This document shows positions 6,512 to 10,005 of a stretch of 10,005 bases of DNA, piece by piece (within the stretch, counting starts at the first letter, position 1; the number at the start of each line of letters is the position of its first letter). Where the stretch lies: positions 5,694 through 15,698 of the forward strand of contig JAXIUW010018897.1 in assembly GCA_035591015.1 (NCBI GenBank), written 5' to 3'. The position numbers and the translations under genes were made by a program. Below the pieces are notes generated by a model. It was not told the DNA's origin, did not search any database, and saw only the letters and a program-made list of their open reading frames with translations. The stretch is from Cephalothrix simula (Eukaryota; Nemertea; Palaeonemertea; Archinemertea; Cephalotrichidae).

Positions 6512-6946
6512 CTACCGCCACCTGGTTGATGGTGGTGGACCACCACTGGTGGTTTAAAATGTCCCAAAAAATGGCCGCAAATCAGCCAATTATTGAATTT
6601 TTGGAATTATGGCAAAAAGGAAAATATAGGAACCCCCTACACATGGAAAGGACACGCAAAAAAAGGTGGTTGTTTCATGTCCCTATAGCAATCTGGTGGA
6701 GATTGGAGAATGGTGGTCAAAAATGTTCAAAATCAAAATTTTCGATCTTTAGCCGCCATTTTTGGTAAAGACATGAAAATACCACCATTTAACTGCATTT
6801 TACATGCCCTTTCCAAGGATATTTAGTTTATGGGGGTTCCTATTTACCTATTTGCCACAAATCCAAAAAAAAAATCAACAATTTACTGATTTTCGGCCAT
6901 TTCTTTCAGACATTTTAAACCACCACCCTCCACCAGGTGGTGGTAG
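6512..6946. mobile_element. 435-bp fold-back element (long imperfect palindrome)
   Basis: The ends are CTACCGCCACCTGG at 6512 and CCAGGTGGTGGTAG ending at 6946. Across the arms, 6551-6600 matches the reverse complement of 6872-6921 at 42 of 50 positions. Pairing continues through the AGGAACCCCC blocks (6628 with 6841) and the GGTGGT...TTTCATGTC block. It reaches a centre near 6735, where AATGGTGG faces CCGCCATT. The left arm has about 14 extra bases, a GGTGGACCACCACT duplication. There is no coding capacity; two open frames inside are by-products of the repeat. A fold-back or MITE-type element is the best reading. No target duplication was found. Confidence 0.75.
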
Positions 6947-6949
6947 GGA

Positions 6950-7240
6950 TATGCAATTCCGATTCAGACTTAAGGTGCTCTCAACCTGGGTAAACGAGCG
7001 CCAATATGCGTATGCATTTATGGTTACTCTGCTGGTTTACTTACAAACAGCATTCTAACGGGCATTCTGCTTCCTTTAGCTAATCAGTAAGAGGATAGGC
7101 GGTCACGTGATTCAACTCATAGATTTGGTCTTGTTTACAAACAAGAGCATCAGAATATCCCTTTAACGTCGTAAATGGACACCAGGTTTTGAAAGGGAAG
7201 TCGGTATACATAACCACTCGAACGACTTTACAGAACAAGA
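6950..7240. other. Non-coding stretch, nothing recognised
   Basis: No gene, RNA or repeat is recognised here. A pyrimidine tract ending in TAG near 7080 resembles a splice acceptor, but only seven bases separate it from the next donor-like GTAAGA. Confidence 0.35.
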
Positions 7241-7242
7241 GA

Positions 7243-7280
7243 AATATAGCCACAAGAATTCAATATAGCCACAAGAATTC
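7243..7280 (+). repeat. Exact 2 x 19-bp tandem duplication
   Basis: AATATAGCCACAAGAATTC occurs at 7243-7261 and again immediately at 7262-7280 with no mismatch. The lack of divergence suggests a recent event. Confidence 0.9.
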
Positions 7281-7284
7281 AAGT

Positions 7285-7689
7285 TAATTTCTCAAAAACT
7301 AAGTTTAAAAGATCTAAAATCGAAGAGGATCTGCTTCTACGACTAATAACTTGATAAAAACCTTATTATCTAATCAAGGCACAGCTCGAGGGCTGCATTT
7401 CCGTTTTTCGGTGACTAAATATCAAATCAGGCTGTAATTCACAATCTTGGCTTAATAATCGAAACTCTCATTTTAAAAAGCTGGTGGGAGGAGGAAACTT
7501 CAAACGAAATCTAAGAATAATCATATATATAATACACATATATGTAAGAAGTGCCTTGGGCAATCAATTTTTTAAGTAGATCAAACACATAACACATGTA
7601 GCTTTGTAGGCATTTTGATGATGAATATTTGGAAATGTCAATATTATTTTTAAACTTTTAGATAAAAAATTGTTTCTATAGCATAGGTC
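7285..7689. other. AT-rich non-coding stretch
   Basis: No gene is recognised. A short AT-alternating tract lies at about 7522-7545. The right end, CTATAG at 7676-7681, precedes the first copy of the large direct repeat. Confidence 0.35.
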
Positions 7690-8015
7690 AACGTTAAAAA
7701 TTACTAAGCTCGCCCAACATCCCGCTCTTCAGGGGAAAATTAAGTTCCTATCAAGCGCCTTAGGTTCCTATCACGGAACCTTAGACATATTTTGGGCGAC
7801 CGTAACATTCCTTAGTTGAAGGGAACACAAAAATAAAGTTCCTTTTCATTGAAGAGAGCCTAAAAATATTGAATGGAACTTAAGTTTCATTTCGCTATCC
7901 GACATTGGATACAATTTTCCATGTTAACCGGACTATTTTATTTTGTTGAAAAGGAACTTTAGCAACCTAACGACCAAGAGAAAAATCCCCGAACACAGGT
8001 ATTGCAAAATATAGT
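7690..8015 (+). repeat. Unidentified 326-bp direct repeat, copy 1
   Basis: This copy aligns to 8159-8497 with 12 substitutions in 326 positions (about 96% identity) and one 13-bp difference. It contains seven GGAAC or GTTCC words, at 7744, 7764, 7775, 7822, 7838, 7875 and 7953. Several form dyads such as AGGTTCC/GGAACCT around 7762-7781. There is no open frame of note. TATAG lies at or beside both edges (7677-7681 and 8010-8014). It does not begin TG or end CA, so a canonical LTR is unlikely. Confidence 0.85.
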
Positions 8016-8158
8016 GAGACTAAAGCAAGAAAGCTAAGGCTGCTTTGTTGCAGCGGCATTCTTCAGGTTCATGCCCATTAAAGTCCAAGCAAGGGCTGAA
8101 GTGAGATGAATGTCATAGTTCCAGTTAAACGGAGTTGAGAGAATCGAACTCTATAGTA
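8016..8158 (+). other. 143-bp spacer between the two direct copies
   Basis: This unique sequence has slightly higher GC than the repeats. It has no open frame of note and no obvious primer-binding site next to copy 1. A modest purine-rich stretch (GGAGTTGAGAGAA, about 8131-8143) lies near copy 2. The whole unit of 808 bp has the outline of a miniature terminal-repeat element, but the evidence is architectural only. Confidence 0.4.
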
Positions 8159-8497
8159 AACGTTAAAAATTACTAAGCTCGCTCAACATTCCGCTCTTCA
8201 GGGGGAAATTAAGTTCCTATCAAGCGCCTTAGGTTCCTATCACGGAACCTTAGACATATTTTGGAGCTTAAGATTGGGCGACCGTAACATTCCTTAGTTG
8301 AAGGGAACACAAAAATAAAGTTCCTTTTCGTTGAAGAGAGCCTAAAAATTTTGAATGGAACTTAAGTTTAATTTCACTATCCGACATTGGTTACAATTTT
8401 CCATGTTAACCGGATTATTTTATTTTGTTGAAATGGAACTTTAGCAACCTAACGACCAAAAGAAAAATCCCCGAACACAGGCATTGCAAAATATAGT
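8159..8497 (+). repeat. Unidentified direct repeat, copy 2 (339 bp)
   Basis: Same orientation as copy 1, offset 469 bp. The 13-nt length difference is fully explained by one insertion, AGCTTAAGATTGG, after TTTTGG near 8264. All seven GGAAC/GTTCC words are retained. TATAG flanks it at 8152-8156 and 8492-8496. After 8497 the sequence does not continue as the spacer, so it is a repeat-spacer-repeat unit, not a head-to-tail array. Confidence 0.85.
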
Positions 8498-8661
8498 CCA
8501 GTCGCGAGCTTTCGCACTTTGGGGGCTTCATCAGGCGAGGTGTGGCTTTTAGATTTGTGTGGCCCACACCAAAAATGTGTTAACTGGGCAGTTACTTACT
8601 GAGGGAAACACAACGCCAAACTGTGGTGTACAAAATACTTTTCTAGTAAAAATAAAGCTCT
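8498..8661. other. Non-coding flank
   Basis: No gene is seen. GTGTGG-C-CCACAC near 8557-8569 is a 13-nt dyad. The stretch separates the large repeat from the minisatellite. Confidence 0.35.
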
Positions 8662-8849
8662 TTTATAATTTTAGTGATTTTGTAAAGATTTAGTAATTTT
8701 AGTACAAATTTAGTAATTTCAGTACAGGTTTAGTCATTTTAGTACAAATTTAGTAATTTAGTACAGATTCAGTAATTTAGTACCAATTTAGTAATTTTAG
8801 CACCAATTTTGGTAATTATAGTACACATTTTGTAATTTTGATACAAATA
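8662..8849 (+). repeat. AT-rich minisatellite, 19-21 bp unit, about 9 copies
   Basis: The unit is about AGTACAAATTTAGTAATTTT. Successive units are 8681-8700, 8701-8720, 8721-8740, 8741-8759, 8760-8778, 8779-8798, 8799-8819 and 8820-8839. Partial, more diverged units flank both sides. The middle units are most alike and the outer ones decay, as expected from unequal exchange or slippage. No function is implied. Confidence 0.9.
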
Positions 8850-9576
8850 GTGCCTCAGCTTCTTAACTTGAAAAATTTAAGCAATTTTTATGCCAAATTG
8901 TAAAAATTTAAATATGGTAGTCTCGGTTAGTATGTTACTAAAAATAAACACAAATCGATTTGCCAATGTGATCCAAATATCATGATTACTTGTTATTGAT
9001 TGTTATATATTGGTCCATATCTATTGCAAGCATCCGTGGATATGGTCCTATTTATATCATTTCGCCTGAATGATCATAATATGTTATTTGGTGTAAAAAA
9101 GTTACACCGGTCATTGACTATCCAACTACTGGCATAATGGAAATATATAAAAAGGCCTGTTCACAAAACGCAGGACGTCAAAAGTAAAGTTAAGGAAAAT
9201 GGTTAAATTAAGGACCTAACCCCCATTATATTTTGCATCATTTCGAGGAAAGCAGCCAGGGAAGCCGCCTACAGGCCTATACCCATAACTTTATATTTCG
9301 AAGGGGTTCCAGCCTCGGGTCCAAAAATTGCATTCAAAAATATTTTTCTGAAAATCAAGTTTTCAGATCCCCGGCTCTTCTAAGTAAAAAAAAAAGAATG
9401 AATAAATAAAAAATGAAATCAATATAAATACACAATACTAGTGTACTATCTAAATTACTGCAAAAAGCCCACCCCGCCTGCGAAAATCTCCCAAGTGGGG
9501 ACCCTGACCCCCTTGATCCTTATATATTCTTACTTGTTATCAAAAATGAAGGAACAAGTTTATATTTTCAAGACTA
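8850..9576. other. AT-rich non-coding stretch with small hairpins and an A-rich tract
   Basis: GGTGTAA/TTACACC (9090-9096 and 9102-9108) and CTGAAAA/TTTTCAG (9348-9354 and 9360-9366) are perfect 7-bp stems with 5-nt loops. An A-rich tract at 9382-9416 includes overlapping AATAAA words at 9401-9410. It could be the tail of a retroposon or a poly(A) signal of an unseen plus-strand transcript. No coding region is recognised. Confidence 0.4.
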
Positions 9577-9594
9577 GAGCGCCATCTGGTGGCC
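9577..9594 (-). promoter_or_regulatory. CTCF-type binding motif
   Basis: Read on the minus strand this is GGCCACCAGATGGCGCTC. It fits the 14-position CTCF consensus CCASYAGRKGGCRS at every position and contains the AGATGGCGC core known from insects. CTCF is the zinc-finger architectural protein of bilaterians, which binds insulators and loop anchors. The site lies about 8.5 kb from CCDC85 in a gene-free stretch, as expected for a domain boundary. Occupancy is not shown, and the motif could belong to a repeat. Confidence 0.55.
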
Positions 9595-10005
9595 CCCTAG
9601 CGAATTGTTTGCAAATGCGTTGCCTGAAAAATTTCAGGGAATTTTTCATGAAGAGTCCTGAAATCAGGGAAATTGAAAATCTTGGAACGGCACCCTGAGA
9701 AAATAAATCACTAATTTGATACTAAACTATTCAAGCGCAAATAATTGTGAAGATTCTAAGCGTATTATTATTCCTTGAGGCACAGTCCGGATTGTCTTAT
9801 TCGCAATACAAGAAAAGGATCAGAACAGCGGATATAATCATCGACGCAAATCTGTATAAAAAAACAAGTTATCTCAGCTGTCTGATGTAGATTATAAAAT
9901 CGTGGAGGCAAGGAAAGATTTTTATACACAAATACAATTATGGATTTTGATAGTAGGTGCCATGTAACGGGGTACTCTGTTGGTTTGTTTCTAAATAAGA
10001 CCCAA
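9595..10005. other. Non-coding stretch to the window end
   Basis: No gene, RNA or repeat is recognised here. Confidence 0.35.

Noticed and set aside
6901-6910. Splice acceptor TTTCTTTCAG
   Set aside because: It is an internal part of the fold-back arm with no exon-like sequence following.
6526-7058. Two open frames, 6526-6768 and 6804-7058
   Set aside because: Both lie mostly within the 435-bp fold-back; their openness follows from repeat composition, and neither encodes transposase-like residues.
7690-8497. Canonical LTR retrotransposon
   Set aside because: The repeats lack TG...CA ends, the 143-bp interior has no clear primer-binding site or coding domains, and no flanking 4-6 bp duplication of the whole unit was seen beyond TATAG at every edge.
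8662-8849. CRISPR array
   Set aside because: The units are contiguous with no unique spacers, and the context is animal DNA; it is a minisatellite.
9441-9698. 85-codon plus-strand open frame
   Set aside because: No family similarity recognised; it runs through the CTCF-type motif and AT-rich flanks and ends without any supporting signal.

Overview
The window looks like animal nuclear DNA: AT-rich (around 35% GC by eye), gene-poor and full of small repeats. It contains one convincing protein-coding gene, on the minus strand at the left edge. This is a single uninterrupted reading frame for a 266-residue coiled-coil protein of the CCDC85 (DIPA / C. elegans PICC-1) family, which is specific to animals. 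A tRNA-derived SINE head, several fold-back elements and a perfect match to the bilaterian CTCF consensus also point to a metazoan. The genome style suggests a marine invertebrate, but the sequence alone does not fix the phylum.

Layout. 1-266: 3' flank of CCDC85 with one weak poly(A) signal. 267-1067: CCDC85. 1068-1330: its 5' flank, holding a 12-bp TATCGATCGATA palindrome and a full cAMP-response element nested inside a TTGATCA...TGATCAA inverted repeat. 1330-2470: non-coding. 2471-2564: a compact YY1 plus double-CCAAT cluster. 2632-2704: tRNA-like SINE head. 3071-3082: a good plus-strand splice-donor sequence. 3171-3817: a 45-bp diverged direct repeat encloses a 55-bp near-perfect hairpin flanked by an exact 11-bp direct repeat, and a cluster of ACCCAAAT motifs. 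4461-5396: a 26-bp dispersed repeat pair and a 215-bp MITE with 49-50 bp terminal inverted repeats. 6001-6036: a candidate 36-nt microexon. 6449-6946: a large fold-back element of about 435 bp plus an extra partial copy. 7243-7280: exact 2 x 19-bp tandem duplication. 7690-8497: two 326/339-bp direct copies of an unidentified repeat around a 143-bp spacer. 8662-8849: a 20-bp AT-rich minisatellite. 9577-9594: CTCF-type motif.

The features do not form an operon or pathway. The coding content is one putative cell-junction scaffold gene. The rest is its possible regulatory DNA and a dense set of non-autonomous mobile elements and repeats. The most noteworthy items are the 55-bp hairpin with its 11-bp duplication, the paired 326/339-bp repeat with TATAG at all four edges and seven internal GGAAC/GTTCC motifs per copy, the 435-bp fold-back, and the CTCF motif. 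I found no sign of a new protein system. A plus-strand gene with introns spanning the right part of the window is possible but weakly supported.
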